Shown in pieces: positions 19,401 to 27,306 of a stretch of DNA of 64,000 bases. Every line of letters begins with the position of its first letter. The stretch's first letter is position 1. Under the pieces are notes generated by a model that did not search any database, was not told where the DNA came from, and saw nothing but the letters and a program-made list of their open reading frames with translations. The position numbers were made by a program, and so were the translations under genes. This stretch comes from GCA-2862585 sp965277895 (lineage in GTDB: Bacteria > Bacteroidota > Bacteroidia > Flavobacteriales > UBA7312), in contig CBDIDR010000001.1 of the NCBI GenBank assembly GCA_965277895.1, positions 496,001 through 560,000 of the forward strand, written 5' to 3'.

Positions 19401-19792
19401 TGTGGAGTACTGATGAAACATCAAGTAGTATTGACGTCAGTCCGTTAATTACTACTAACTATGTAGCTTATGCTTTAGATACTGTTACTGGCTGTATAGG
19501 AAACGATACAATACGTGTTTTTGTTGGGATGAATGAAGGCTTTTCTCCAAATGCTGATGGATACAATGATACATGGGAAATCAGTTATTTAAATCAATAT
19601 GAATCTGTTAAGGTTCAAATTTTCAACAGATGGGGAGCATCAATTTGGGAAAGTAGTTCTCCTAATATTTTAAACTGGGATGGTAAATACAATGGTAACG
19701 ACTTACCAATTGGTACTTACTATTATATAATTAGTTTTGAAGACGATATCAATAAGGAACCATTAACCGGTCCTGTAACCATTGTAAGGTAA
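13433..19792 (+). CDS. SprB-like giant surface adhesin with SprB repeats and type B sorting domain
   Basis: A 2119-residue exported protein. After a signal peptide (about 1-25) it carries roughly 21 SprB-type repeats of ~80-100 residues, each with the signature C-x-G-x-x-D-G-x-I and GG-x-x-P-Y, ending in DNNGC-like turns. The final ~85 residues are the CHU-C/gliding-motility C-terminal domain (NEGFSPNADGYNDTW, FNRWG, WDGKYNG), a type B signal for the type IX system. In Flavobacterium johnsoniae SprB is the mobile gliding adhesin and its export needs SprF; the next gene here is a PorP/SprF protein 5 bases away. The start is TTG, chosen because it gives the signal peptide. It may serve gliding or adhesion; which one is inference. 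Confidence 0.88.
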   Translation: MKISDKAKIIVFLLASFFTAIQSNAQCTVNVIQDDECNNNGILEIIPDPAFSSPYNLEVDFPNGTVFTTVFTEDTFLLTGLDGANGGIYDVTIVSGLDSCNVQDTISETIFNSSNFSPSISFNGYNVSCYGSCDGEIQVNIFPSPETYTIEFYQDSVAGVPFYSIASDNANQTGLCAGEYFILFTSSTGCEIVRPLTLREPDSLHVDETITNVLCNSQFDGDIQIDVSGGVGLKINNSTGNVIDTLDYSFSWTGPNGFTSTDEDIASLEGGDYLLQITDNNNCFYNEVYTVLDTVLPIQLTEVSSDSVDCYGESTGSLEVIASGGTGNYEYRIDLSAWQSSPVFDNLSAGTYSVEARDVNGCIASLSIEIFEYSQLSIDILTLDTIFCKDTLALLEMDGVGGLLPYEFDLNGVIQNNGVYDGLVEGDYNLTLSDANACEFDTVISVEDIPFLSVSTTFSPLSCYNSADGNISVSASAGTAPYTFTVDTLVPSFTSSDSNYYSNLTVGSYTVSVTDDNNCPFSSVIQITEPAQLILSIQSTTTPSCFGLSDGSISLNANGGQGNLVYTWTKDGAAFAGATNSQSNIGAGDYSVFATDTAGCTSSTLPINISQPSPLVLNTDSFSNPNCFEGSDGFIAVSGTGGTLPYSFTWLGSSTSTDSYINNLEEGLYQVIISDFKNCSDTLDFSLTHPTQMSFSTNVINVNCFGESTGQISVDVSGGTLPYASITHEPGSVGVTSSTALNNLTVNQLPSGTYTITAIDDNSCSFVDSLVVQQNSEITATFSNIIPETCSNANGAATVNPSGGQAGYTFEWLSSGQLTSTATSLPSGNTLVKITDQLTCEKTLNVFIPKITDVEIQSVTVTDNLCFGGSDGELEIKAIGDALPFTFTLSGIPGSFVSSDTITIIDNLAAGTYTLSVVDTTSCVNTWSQPVIIDENPAITVSVNTSTSTSMLSCNGDDNGKIFLDISGGNPFPGNYYWLFVNDPGFSQQITVDSITGLSAGVYNLSVQDANGCTAQTSYEIFEPAALSVSHIVTSTLCNSSSDGEVLVIANGGTPGYTISSLPSSVTVTVVSADTFLLTGLSEGMYFYDLEDSNGCELLNNSFYVGEPTEVEITGVSSTQESCLGWDATANVNVTGGVGSYTILWTYDDAYQLPLLLQDGSLNPTSQSSNPQNLSAGLVYVHVWDINSCYTMDSVLISQTNSPSLVLIGTLNNLCYGDTDGQISLNATGGTPFYEFSINGGVSWQNLSTFQDLAGGIYNATVRDSLGCTDELENIEILTPDPISVSVSSEDVSCTSASDGSASVVTVSGGTVSSGAYGFSWQNSQGINLWPANLSAVNATVSGLLPGSYQLEVEDDNGCTTVYSPVNIGEPSPVTLDLSILSDYNGVDISCFGYSDAVVLANAGGGTGLYTFEWFNSTNPNDIRTSTSASFDTLSLVPQDVYSVTVTDDRGCTAEDNITVNQPEQIIVDFENVTNIRCEGNNDGQATAIYTGGLGFGNYAVSWFDSDNNVISLIAQASNLSAGDYSATYTDNNGCVGTGLISIDYSELFSINNTDDTTSVSCLGDIDGTFNFNVSGGWLPYSYDWNDPLNQQLATAVGLAPGQWYTNIITDANNCVLVDSVYVTSPIDVVEISTYSVTDNECYEDNSGAITVEVVGGTPAYQFEWSGANGTVGNNQNINGLSNGTYNLVITDLYGCVHTSSYTVDGPDSPLLINSVVTTNVSCNGLEDGTASLTNQISGGTPPYVNIDWDGENPSILAAGNYTVEVTDDNGCTKASSFTIYEPDAYSVSLDVINENCAGQNGSILVQTTGATPSNTGDYDYDITPISGISPDFDYQSSSASQANIVVDFPSVNDVADTLFQLTITDENGCEYTQEIEIHPARVFNYNEVLNVCYGDSISLDGSLFAEYDSYSWSVSPNQELFVNGSELDLIVNNSSTITVEVEDLSSSCSFTDELNVQVLNPVIVANDDIGITRGESLTLTITEGEPPYLWSTDETSSSIDVSPLITTNYVAYALDTVTGCIGNDTIRVFVGMNEGFSPNADGYNDTWEISYLNQYESVKVQIFNRWGASIWESSSPNILNWDGKYNGNDLPIGTYYYIISFEDDINKEPLTGPVTIVR

Positions 19793-19797
19793 TAAAA

Positions 19798-20700
19798 ATG
19801 AAAAAATTCATATTATATTTCGTTTTATTGATAATTGGTAATGAAGCATTTGCTCAACAATTACCTCAATTTAGCAGCTATCAATTAAGCCCCTATCTAT
19901 ACAACCCTGCCTATGCTGGTGTTGACGGAACTACTCAGCTTAATGCAGTAATTCGTAATCAATGGGCGGGAGTTAGAGAAGCTCCACAAACTGACGTTAT
20001 CAACGGTTATGGTTTGTTACGTAACGAAAAAATGGCAGTTGGTGCTACTGCTTTCAAAGATGTAGCAGGTGCTGATAGCAGAAGAGGAATAAATGTAAGC
20101 TATGCCTACCATCTAAGATTAAAAGATGACATGAGCCTTTCATTAGGTTTGTCAGCAGGCTTTTTACAATACAAACTAGACCATACCATTGTTAACCCTT
20201 ATGATGATGGTGACCCTGTATTTAATAACTCTATATTATCTTCAGTAGTCCCTACGGCTACTTTTGGGGCATATCTTTATGCAGATGACTTCTACGCTAG
20301 TTTATCTTTACCACAGCTTCTAACCTCTACATTTGATATAGATAGTGACTATTCAGATAATAGTTTAGTAAGTGATGGACTTACAAATCATATCTATATT
20401 GGTGGTGGATATATTAAAGAACTGAACAGTACTTTTACGCTAGAGCCTTCAGTATTGTTTATGCTTGCGCCTCCAGCACCATTATCATTAGAGATTATGT
20501 CTAAAGTAATTTATAAAGATATGCTTTGGACGGCTCTTTCTTACAGGCTGAATGATGCAGTAGCTTTATATATAGGCGTAGATTTAAATGAAAAGTTTTA
20601 CCTAGCTTATGCACATGACTTTGTTACTTCTGACATTTCAACAGTTTCTTCAGGTACGAATGAATTTAAATTAGGCTTCAGATTTAATCAGCCTAAATAG
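19798..20700 (+). CDS. PorP/SprF family type IX secretion membrane protein
   Basis: A 300-residue outer-membrane beta-barrel protein. Signal peptide at 1-19 (ending FAQQ), then the family opening LPQFSSYQLSPYLYNPAYAG and NAVIRNQWAG, and a strand-rich barrel ending in KLGFRFN. Members are needed for secretion and surface attachment of a specific type B cargo, usually encoded just upstream. The 5-base gap to the SprB-like gene makes a two-gene operon, so this is most likely its dedicated partner. A clear terminator follows. Confidence 0.92.
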   Translation: MKKFILYFVLLIIGNEAFAQQLPQFSSYQLSPYLYNPAYAGVDGTTQLNAVIRNQWAGVREAPQTDVINGYGLLRNEKMAVGATAFKDVAGADSRRGINVSYAYHLRLKDDMSLSLGLSAGFLQYKLDHTIVNPYDDGDPVFNNSILSSVVPTATFGAYLYADDFYASLSLPQLLTSTFDIDSDYSDNSLVSDGLTNHIYIGGGYIKELNSTFTLEPSVLFMLAPPAPLSLEIMSKVIYKDMLWTALSYRLNDAVALYIGVDLNEKFYLAYAHDFVTSDISTVSSGTNEFKLGFRFNQPK

Positions 20701-20701
20701 A

Positions 20702-20733
20702 AAAAGTCCCCTAAATTAATAAAGGACTTTTGG
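20702..20733 (+). terminator. Terminator after the SprB-like/PorP operon
   Basis: AAAAGTCC at 20702-20709 pairs with GGACTTTT at 20724-20731, giving an 8-base stem and a 14-base loop, starting 2 bases after the stop codon. Confidence 0.65.
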
Positions 20734-20896
20734 ATTGTCTAACAATAAAGCTAACCAAAAACAAATGTTACGACACCACAAATCTATGTATATTGCTGAG
20801 TTCTAACTTTTTACAGATTTATTCTTTTTAACATTGAGATGTTAGTTACCTTCACTAAATGGTCGTAAATAAACACTTTTTTATAGTCTTTAAATC
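20734..20896. other. Intergenic region upstream of the tauE-like gene
   Basis: A/T-rich leader without a gene. No perfect TAnnTTTG element is seen; TAGTCTTT at 20884-20891 is a poor match. Any sulfur-responsive operator would be expected here but none can be named. Confidence 0.3.
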
Positions 20897-21694
20897 ATGA
20901 TTCTACTAGGTTATTTAATGGCTTTAATAGTCGGTATATTTCTTGGATTGTTTGGAGGGGGTGGTTCTATCCTAACTGTACCCATATTAGTGTATATAAT
21001 GGGTGTAAATCCAATTAGTGCAACAGCTTATTCCTTATTTGTTGTGGGTGTAGCGGCTTTATTCGGCACTCAGAGATACATTTCAAAGAAACAAATCAAT
21101 ATTAAGATAGGACTCTTATTTGCAATACCATCCTTCATTGGAGTGTTTGCAAGTCGTAAATGGATATTGACTGCACTGCCCGATGTAATACATTTTTCTG
21201 AACTATTTCCATTAACTAAAGATACATTCATATTAATCTTATTTGCGGTGATAATGTTACTGGCGTCATTATCAATGATATTTTCTTGGAAACCCAAAAC
21301 CTCTCAAGCGAGTAATAATTATATAATGATAATCCTAGATGGCTTTATCGTGGGGATTATAACTGGATTGGTTGGTGCAGGTGGAGGATTTCTGATAGTT
21401 CCAGCCCTTCTTCTATTAACTAATATAAATATGAAAGAAGCTGTGGGTACGTCTTTAATGATTATCTCAATAAAATCCTTATTTGGTTTTCTAGGTGAAC
21501 TATCAAACCCTATAGACTGGAACTTAATGCTCTTATTTACGTTCTTATCTATTATCGGAATTTATATTGGAATATTTGTATCAAAACATTTAAATAGTCA
21601 GGTATTAAAAAAATCATTTGGTATTTTTGTCTTACTTATGGCTATTGTAATTCTTATAAAAGAAACCATAGTTAATCAACTTCCTATTAATTAA
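20897..21694 (+). CDS. TauE/SafE family sulfur-compound exporter
   Basis: A 265-residue integral membrane protein with about eight hydrophobic helices. The two family half-repeats are visible: GLFGGGGSILTVP near residues 18-30 and GLVGAGGGFLIVPAL near 157-171. Members export sulfite, sulfoacetate or related anions. It is followed after 12 bases by a persulfide dioxygenase-rhodanese fusion and a small rhodanese. This matches the staphylococcal cst operon, where TauE accompanies CstB, so removal of sulfite or thiosulfate is the likely role. The substrate is inferred from context. Confidence 0.88.
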   Translation: MILLGYLMALIVGIFLGLFGGGGSILTVPILVYIMGVNPISATAYSLFVVGVAALFGTQRYISKKQINIKIGLLFAIPSFIGVFASRKWILTALPDVIHFSELFPLTKDTFILILFAVIMLLASLSMIFSWKPKTSQASNNYIMIILDGFIVGIITGLVGAGGGFLIVPALLLLTNINMKEAVGTSLMIISIKSLFGFLGELSNPIDWNLMLLFTFLSIIGIYIGIFVSKHLNSQVLKKSFGIFVLLMAIVILIKETIVNQLPIN

Positions 21695-21706
21695 AAATAA
21701 AGAGTT

Positions 21707-23104
21707 ATGAAACTAGAACAACTGTACACTAAATGCCTTTCAGAAGCAGCTTATTATATAGAGTCTGAGGGTGAAATTGCCATTATTGATCCATTAAGAG
21801 ATATTGATGTTTATATTGATATGGCTCGAAAAGCAGGAGGGACAATTAAATATATTTTTGAAACACATTTTCACGCTGATTTTGTTTCTGGTCATTTAGA
21901 TTTAGCTAGAAGAACAGGAGCAAAAATTATTTATGGACCAAATGCAGACGCTAAGTTTGATTTTCACAAAGCTGAAGATGGCGAAGTATTTCCATTAGGT
22001 AAGGTAAGCCTTACCTTATTACATACACCTGGACATACTATGGAATCATCATGTTATTTATTAAAAGATGAAAACGGCAAAAATCATAGTGTCTTTACAG
22101 GTGACACCTTATTTGTAGGAGATGTTGGTAGGCCAGATTTAGCAGTTAAGTCAGGTGAAATTACTAAAGAGGACTTAGCAGGAAATTTATACGATTCTTT
22201 ACACACAAAATTATTGCCCTTAGAAGATGAGGTTCTTGTCTTTCCAGCTCATGGTGCGGGTTCTGCTTGCGGAAAAAATATCGGTACGGAAACCTCCTCA
22301 ACTATTGGTGAACAAAAACAAACTAATTATGCCCTCCAAAAAATCAGTAGAGAGCAATTTATTGAAGAAGTTACCGACGGTCTTTTAGCCCCTCCATCTT
22401 ACTTCTTTACCGATGTTATGATGAACAAAAACGGTTATGAAGACATCGATGATGTTATTGAGCGAAACTTAAACCCAATGTCATATTCAGAGGTTATTGA
22501 AGCTCAGTCTAAAGGAGTATGTCTTTTGGATACAAGGCAACCTTCCGACTTTGCAAAGGGATTTATCAAAGGCTCTATTAATATTGGATTAAAAGGACAG
22601 TACGCCCCTTGGGTAGGAGCTTTAATTGATCCAGAGTCTACTTTGATTTTGATAACTGATAAAGACTCAGAAAAAGAGTCTGTAACACGATTAGCCAGAG
22701 TAGGCTATGAGAAGGTTCATGGCTTTTTAGATGGTGGAGTAGATGCCGTTGAAGACACTTTATGTAAAATTGAAAATAAAAGTGCAGCTGATGTTACTCA
22801 ATTAATAGACGAAGATAAGTCGACTATATTGGATGTTAGGAAGCCTGGTGAATTACAAAATGGTTTTGTTGCTGGCTCTACTCATATTAGACTTCAAGAG
22901 TTGCCACAAAAAATGTCTTCATTAAATAAAGAAGAACCACTTGTAGTCTATTGTGCCGGAGGCTATCGATCTATGATTGCCTGCTCATTGTTGGCGGCTA
23001 ATGGATTCAATTCATTAATAAATACTGATGGAGGATATGCTAAATTATCAAAAGAGAAGTTACTGCCCGTTTCATACGGCAGTTCTTGTTCTCGTGAAAT
23101 ATAA
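21707..23104 (+). CDS. CstB-like persulfide dioxygenase with two rhodanese domains
   Basis: A 465-residue three-domain sulfide-detoxification enzyme. The N-terminal metallo-beta-lactamase domain is of the ETHE1 type: THFHADFVSGH (His54, His56, Asp58, His63), HTPGH (His110) and FTGDTLFVGDVGRPDLA with Asp133. A first rhodanese domain (about 262-355) has no cysteine in its active loop, so it is a non-catalytic pseudo-rhodanese. A second one (about 370-460) has the catalytic loop CAGGYRS. This order equals that of CstB, which converts persulfides to thiosulfate. It lies between tauE-like and rhodanese genes in one operon. Confidence 0.9.
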   Translation: MKLEQLYTKCLSEAAYYIESEGEIAIIDPLRDIDVYIDMARKAGGTIKYIFETHFHADFVSGHLDLARRTGAKIIYGPNADAKFDFHKAEDGEVFPLGKVSLTLLHTPGHTMESSCYLLKDENGKNHSVFTGDTLFVGDVGRPDLAVKSGEITKEDLAGNLYDSLHTKLLPLEDEVLVFPAHGAGSACGKNIGTETSSTIGEQKQTNYALQKISREQFIEEVTDGLLAPPSYFFTDVMMNKNGYEDIDDVIERNLNPMSYSEVIEAQSKGVCLLDTRQPSDFAKGFIKGSINIGLKGQYAPWVGALIDPESTLILITDKDSEKESVTRLARVGYEKVHGFLDGGVDAVEDTLCKIENKSAADVTQLIDEDKSTILDVRKPGELQNGFVAGSTHIRLQELPQKMSSLNKEEPLVVYCAGGYRSMIACSLLAANGFNSLINTDGGYAKLSKEKLLPVSYGSSCSREI

Positions 23105-23110
23105 AAACAG

Positions 23111-23368
23111 ATGGATAGAAAAGTTACGTTGATTGATGTGAGGACACCGCTTGAGTATAACTCTGGCAATGTTAAGGGCTCTATAAATATACCAATGAAT
23201 GAGGTTCCTCAGCGATTGGATGAAATTCGAGAATTAGAACCTATGATTGTATTCTGTAAGTCTGGCGTTCGCTCCCAAAAGGTTTTGGAGTTCTTAAAAG
23301 ACAATGGAATAGTTGAGGTAGAAAATGGAGGAGGATGGATGGAAGTTAATGCTTCTGTCAATGAGTAA
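23111..23368 (+). CDS. Small single-domain rhodanese
   Basis: An 85-residue rhodanese-like sulfurtransferase. It has the opening VTLIDVRTPLEY and the active loop CKSGVRS, with the cysteine expected to carry the persulfide. It is 6 bases after the CstB-like gene and could pass persulfide sulfur to it. No signal peptide, so cytoplasmic. It ends convergently on the deacetylase gene with an 11-base overlap. Confidence 0.88.
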   Translation: MDRKVTLIDVRTPLEYNSGNVKGSINIPMNEVPQRLDEIRELEPMIVFCKSGVRSQKVLEFLKDNGIVEVENGGGWMEVNASVNE

Positions 23369-23960
23369 TAGCTTTAAACTCATAACCTTGTTTACTAAAA
23401 TGCTCTAACATTTTAGGCAAGCAATACTTTACATTTTTAATGGCTTTGTCATTTTCGTGAAACACAATGATAGAGCCATTTTTTGTTTTCTCCTTGACAA
23501 TTTTAAAGCACTTTTCAGCTGAGGTGTTTTTGTGAAAATCCCAGCTTAATACGTCCCACATAACTATTTTAAAAGCTTTTTTTAAGTGTCGTATTTGTGA
23601 AGGTTTAATTCTTCCAAATGGAGGTCTAAACAGCTTGCTGTTCATAATACTGTGACATTTTTCAATATCTGAAAAGTACTTGCTATTTTTAGTCGCCCAT
23701 CCGTTTAGATGCGAATAGGTATGATTTCCGACCGAATGATTTCCCTGTAAAATATCCTTGTATAATGATGGGTGTGAATCTACCTCTTTGCCGAGAAGAA
23801 AAAAAGTAGCCTTTGCATTATACTTGTCTAGTTCTTGCAGAATGAAAGGCGTAAGTTCTGGGTTAGGGCCATCATCGAAGGTAATATAAATCACCTTTTC
23901 TTTGGAAGGTAAATTCCAAATTAATGAAGGGAACAACATTTGAAGAATTCCCCTCATCAA
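23358..23960 (-). CDS. NodB-type polysaccharide deacetylase
   Basis: A 200-residue metal-dependent deacetylase. The catalytic TFDDGP motif lies at residues 27-32 (Asp29-Asp30), and the zinc histidines are in NHTYSH (His80, His84). RPPFG near residue 112 is the third conserved motif, and FHEND near 180 the last. The family removes acetyl groups from peptidoglycan, chitin-like or exopolysaccharide chains; the substrate is not clear here. It lies 37 bases downstream of the DUF2723 gene on the same strand and may share its transcript. Confidence 0.9.
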   Translation of the reverse strand: MMRGILQMLFPSLIWNLPSKEKVIYITFDDGPNPELTPFILQELDKYNAKATFFLLGKEVDSHPSLYKDILQGNHSVGNHTYSHLNGWATKNSKYFSDIEKCHSIMNSKLFRPPFGRIKPSQIRHLKKAFKIVMWDVLSWDFHKNTSAEKCFKIVKEKTKNGSIIVFHENDKAIKNVKYCLPKMLEHFSKQGYEFKAITH

Positions 23961-23997
23961 CTTGATTTAATAAGATTTTTAGCAATAAAATTCAATT

Positions 23998-26900
23998 CTA
24001 TTGATATTGATTGTATAGCTCAACAATTTTCTCTTGCGATTCGTTGTCTTTGTATTTAGTAGTGATGCTATACAAGTTAGAAACTATCTGGTTAGCAAGC
24101 TGATATTCTCTTTGCAGTTTGCTCAGAATTTTATCATCAACTTTATTATAGTACTCTAACTCATTAAAGTATGAATCTGTAAGTATGGAAACAATCTCTT
24201 TGGCTTTTTCTACTTTGCCAATTTTATAATATACCTCTGCCATTGGGAGGTTAAAATAATTGAATGGAATAGCCTCATTAGGCATAACCTCTAAACACCT
24301 GTCGATAACATTTTCGGCTCTTTCGAAGTCCCCTTCACGGATTAAGGCTTCAGCCAGTCTAACAAAGTTGTTTCTGAAGTTCATTGTCATTCTCATATTG
24401 GTCTCATCTAAATAAACATTAGGGTCTTGCATGTTCCCCCAATTGAATTTATTGATTAGGTTATCATACATTATATCTGTAGCGACTTCACCAGTTTGTC
24501 CGTCAGCAGATTTAGCTAAATATGGAACAAATCTGTAAGCTAAGCCTTCCAATTGGAAGTACTTCTCTAAGCCCATGAAATTACCTGAGCCAACGGTAAT
24601 AGCAAAGTATATAGGTCTATCCCAGTTGAAATTAGCAAGAATATCAAGCACCATCATTTCATTTTTGTTGATGCTATTTCCTTTGAGTTCCCATTTAACC
24701 TCATCTACTATTCTGTTAGAATCTTCAGCCGCGACGATTCCTTTTCGAATAATGTCTGCTTTGTTGATTGGGATTTTCAATTTATTAGTAGGGCAGTAAT
24801 CGGCCTTCTGTCCATTTCGCGTAAAGCCTTTTGTTTTATCGTTGTCACTTGCAATAAAGTTTACAACATCTTTTACATCGACATAACCTTTGCCGTTATC
24901 TCTAATTATGACATAATCTCTAGTGCCTTGCTTATACTTGTCCCATTCCATAGAACTAGGAATAGGGGCTGCGTCATAGGCAGCACGTTTCATTTGGTCT
25001 ATATACCAGTCTGTATTAAATAGACTCAAGTTTACCACTCTAATATCTGTTCTAATACCTTCAACCTCTTGAGCATACCAAAGCGGGAAGGTGTCATTAT
25101 CCCCATTAGTGAAGATTATAGCATTAGGAGCACAAGAGTTTAAATAATTAGCAGCAACATCTCTTGCCGTATAACGGTCTGAACGATCATGGTCATCCCA
25201 GTTTTCTTTAGCCATAAGAGTAGGTACTAATAGCAAACACAAGGCTGTAGCAACAACAGAGCTATTAAGTGAGGATAGCTTTTTGGAAAGAAAATCAATG
25301 ACTGCTAGAACACCTAAGCCAACCCAAATAGAATAAGCATAAAATGAGCCAACATAAGCATAGTCTCTTTCCCTAGGTTGATATGGGTATTGATTAAGAT
25401 AGACAACAATAGCTAGTCCTGTAAATAAAAACAGCAATAGAACTACAAAGGCATCTTTATTGTTTTTACTGAACTGATAGAGCATTCCAATAACACCAAG
25501 CAAAAATGGAAGCATAAAATAGATGTTCCTTCCCTTGTTGTTAGCCATATTTTCCGGGATAATATCCTGAGGCCCTAAACCTCTTAAATTATTATCTATG
25601 AAAGGAATACCACTAAGCCAATTTCCTTTGTTTATTTCCCCATGGCCTTGGATGTCATTTTGTCGACCAGAGAAATTCCACATAAAATATCGCCAGTACA
25701 TATGTCCAATTTGATAATTGAAGAAGTACTTTAGATTTTGTGAAAACGTTGGAGGTCGTTTAGCATTCTTTTGTCCGCTCCATTGCTGATAAGCTTTAGC
25801 ATGAGACGCTTGAGAAGAACTCCACATCCTTGGGAAAAAGCTTGAAAATTTAGGGTCATAAACTGGTTTTGAATTTTTTCGGTCATTTGTTATGACATAC
25901 TCACCTTTGTCTTCATCTTTAGTATAAACAGGATTACCATCTTTTAAGTCGATGATTTTTGCATTGTAATACTGTCCATTAAGTATGGGCCAATCGCCGT
26001 ATTGCTCTCTGTTGAGGTAAGCTAGTAAACTTACTGCATCTTCAGGGTTATTTTCATCAATGGGAGTGTCTGCATTAGATCTAATTACTAATATAAAAAA
26101 CGTTGAGTAGCCAATCAGAATAGCAGCAAAGCTAACCAATGAAATGCCCATTATATCCTTGTTGTTCTTTTTGGCATAAATTAGTCCAAATACAATTCCT
26201 GAGATGATGAGGATAAAATAAATAATTGTACCAGTGTTAAAAGGCAATCCGACAGTGTTAATGAAAAATAATTCAAACTTTCCAGCCAGACTTACAATAC
26301 CAGGAATTATAACCCCTTGTAATCCGCCAGTAACTATTACAGCTAAAAGAAACACCTTTAGTAAAGCAAATTTATTTACCTCATGTTTTTTGAAAAAGTA
26401 TATAAAAATTACAGCTGGTATAGCCAATAAATTAAGTAAGTGAACACCAATTGAAAGACCTATTAAGTAGGCAATAAAAATAATCCATCTGGATGCGTAT
26501 TTATCATCTGCTTCACTTTCCCATTTTAGAATTGCCCAAAATGTTATAGCAGTGAAAAAGGATGACATGGCATAAACTTCACCTTCAGTAGCTGAAAACC
26601 AGAAAGAATCTGAAAAAGTATATGTTAATGCACCTACTAAAGCACTTCCGAATATGGCGATTTTATTAGCTAGTGTTGCTGTTTCCTGTTGTTTAACAAT
26701 TTTTTTGGCAAAAGCACTGATAGACCAGAATAAAAACAAAATGGTAAGAGCACTACAAAGAGCGGACATGATATTTATCATGAAAGCAATGTTTGCAGTG
26801 TCACTTGCAAAAAGACTGAAAAACCTACCAATGAGCTGGAAAAATGGTGCGCCAGGAGGGTGACCTACTTCAAGTTTGTATGCAGTACTAATATATTCTC

Positions 26901-27006
26901 CGCAATCCCAAAAACTAACGGTGGGTTCTATTGTGGCATAATATGTTATAAAAGCTATTGTAAAAGTTAACCATCCAAATAGATTATTTAGCTTAGAGTA
27001 AGTCAT
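23998..27006 (-). CDS. DUF2723 multi-pass membrane protein (GT-C-like)
   Basis: A 1002-residue membrane protein of the DUF2723 family, which is widespread in Bacteroidota and distantly similar to human TMEM260, an O-mannosyltransferase. The conserved first loop reads YATIEPTVSFWDCGEYI with the Asp-Cys-Gly-Glu core, followed by GHPPGAPFF. About a dozen transmembrane helices occupy residues 10-600, then a soluble C-terminal part with helical TPR-like repeats (about 900-1000). A role in protein or glycan O-glycosylation is an inference from this fold. The leftward neighbour is a polysaccharide deacetylase, which agrees with work on surface glycans. Confidence 0.85.
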   Translation of the reverse strand: MTYSKLNNLFGWLTFTIAFITYYATIEPTVSFWDCGEYISTAYKLEVGHPPGAPFFQLIGRFFSLFASDTANIAFMINIMSALCSALTILFLFWSISAFAKKIVKQQETATLANKIAIFGSALVGALTYTFSDSFWFSATEGEVYAMSSFFTAITFWAILKWESEADDKYASRWIIFIAYLIGLSIGVHLLNLLAIPAVIFIYFFKKHEVNKFALLKVFLLAVIVTGGLQGVIIPGIVSLAGKFELFFINTVGLPFNTGTIIYFILIISGIVFGLIYAKKNNKDIMGISLVSFAAILIGYSTFFILVIRSNADTPIDENNPEDAVSLLAYLNREQYGDWPILNGQYYNAKIIDLKDGNPVYTKDEDKGEYVITNDRKNSKPVYDPKFSSFFPRMWSSSQASHAKAYQQWSGQKNAKRPPTFSQNLKYFFNYQIGHMYWRYFMWNFSGRQNDIQGHGEINKGNWLSGIPFIDNNLRGLGPQDIIPENMANNKGRNIYFMLPFLLGVIGMLYQFSKNNKDAFVVLLLFLFTGLAIVVYLNQYPYQPRERDYAYVGSFYAYSIWVGLGVLAVIDFLSKKLSSLNSSVVATALCLLLVPTLMAKENWDDHDRSDRYTARDVAANYLNSCAPNAIIFTNGDNDTFPLWYAQEVEGIRTDIRVVNLSLFNTDWYIDQMKRAAYDAAPIPSSMEWDKYKQGTRDYVIIRDNGKGYVDVKDVVNFIASDNDKTKGFTRNGQKADYCPTNKLKIPINKADIIRKGIVAAEDSNRIVDEVKWELKGNSINKNEMMVLDILANFNWDRPIYFAITVGSGNFMGLEKYFQLEGLAYRFVPYLAKSADGQTGEVATDIMYDNLINKFNWGNMQDPNVYLDETNMRMTMNFRNNFVRLAEALIREGDFERAENVIDRCLEVMPNEAIPFNYFNLPMAEVYYKIGKVEKAKEIVSILTDSYFNELEYYNKVDDKILSKLQREYQLANQIVSNLYSITTKYKDNESQEKIVELYNQYQ

Positions 27007-27099
27007 AGTATTGAAAGAAGTTTTGATTCGTAGGCGAATTTAATAAAATAATTAATCATTATCTTTAGATTTTAGAATAGAAAATAAAATATTTGATTC

Positions 27100-27130
27100 T
27101 TTGCAAAAGAACTATAAATTGTTATTTTTG
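27100..27130 (+). promoter_or_regulatory. Promoter of tRNA-Gln
   Basis: TTTG at 27100-27103 and TATTTTTG at 27123-27130, separated by 19 bases, match both Bacteroidota promoter boxes exactly. The tRNA begins 13 bases downstream. Confidence 0.7.
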
Positions 27131-27142
27131 CTGCCCTTTTAT

Positions 27143-27215
27143 TGCCCGATGGTGTAACTGGCAACACGTCTGGTTTTGGTCCAGAAGAGTCTAGGTTCGA
27201 GCCCTAGTCGGGTAA
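27143..27215 (+). tRNA. tRNA-Gln (anticodon TTG)
   Basis: A 73-base tRNA. The acceptor arms TGCCCGA and TCGGGTA pair with one G-U, the anticodon stem TCTGG/CCAGA encloses the loop TTTTGGT with anticodon TTG, and the T arm has GGTTCGAGCC. CCA is not encoded. It stands alone between divergent genes and has its own promoter. Confidence 0.95.
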
Positions 27216-27255
27216 CTATATTTTCTACAAATTTACAATGCATAATAAAAAATTG

Positions 27256-27263
27256 TATATTTG
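27256..27263 (+). promoter_or_regulatory. -7 element upstream of the T9SS repeat protein
   Basis: TATATTTG, a perfect TAnnTTTG, 43 bases before the ATG at 27307. The -33 region has only TTTA at the expected distance. Confidence 0.45.
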
Positions 27264-27306
27264 TTTTACTATAAAATCTTAACAACCAATTTAACAAGTT
27301 ACTAAT

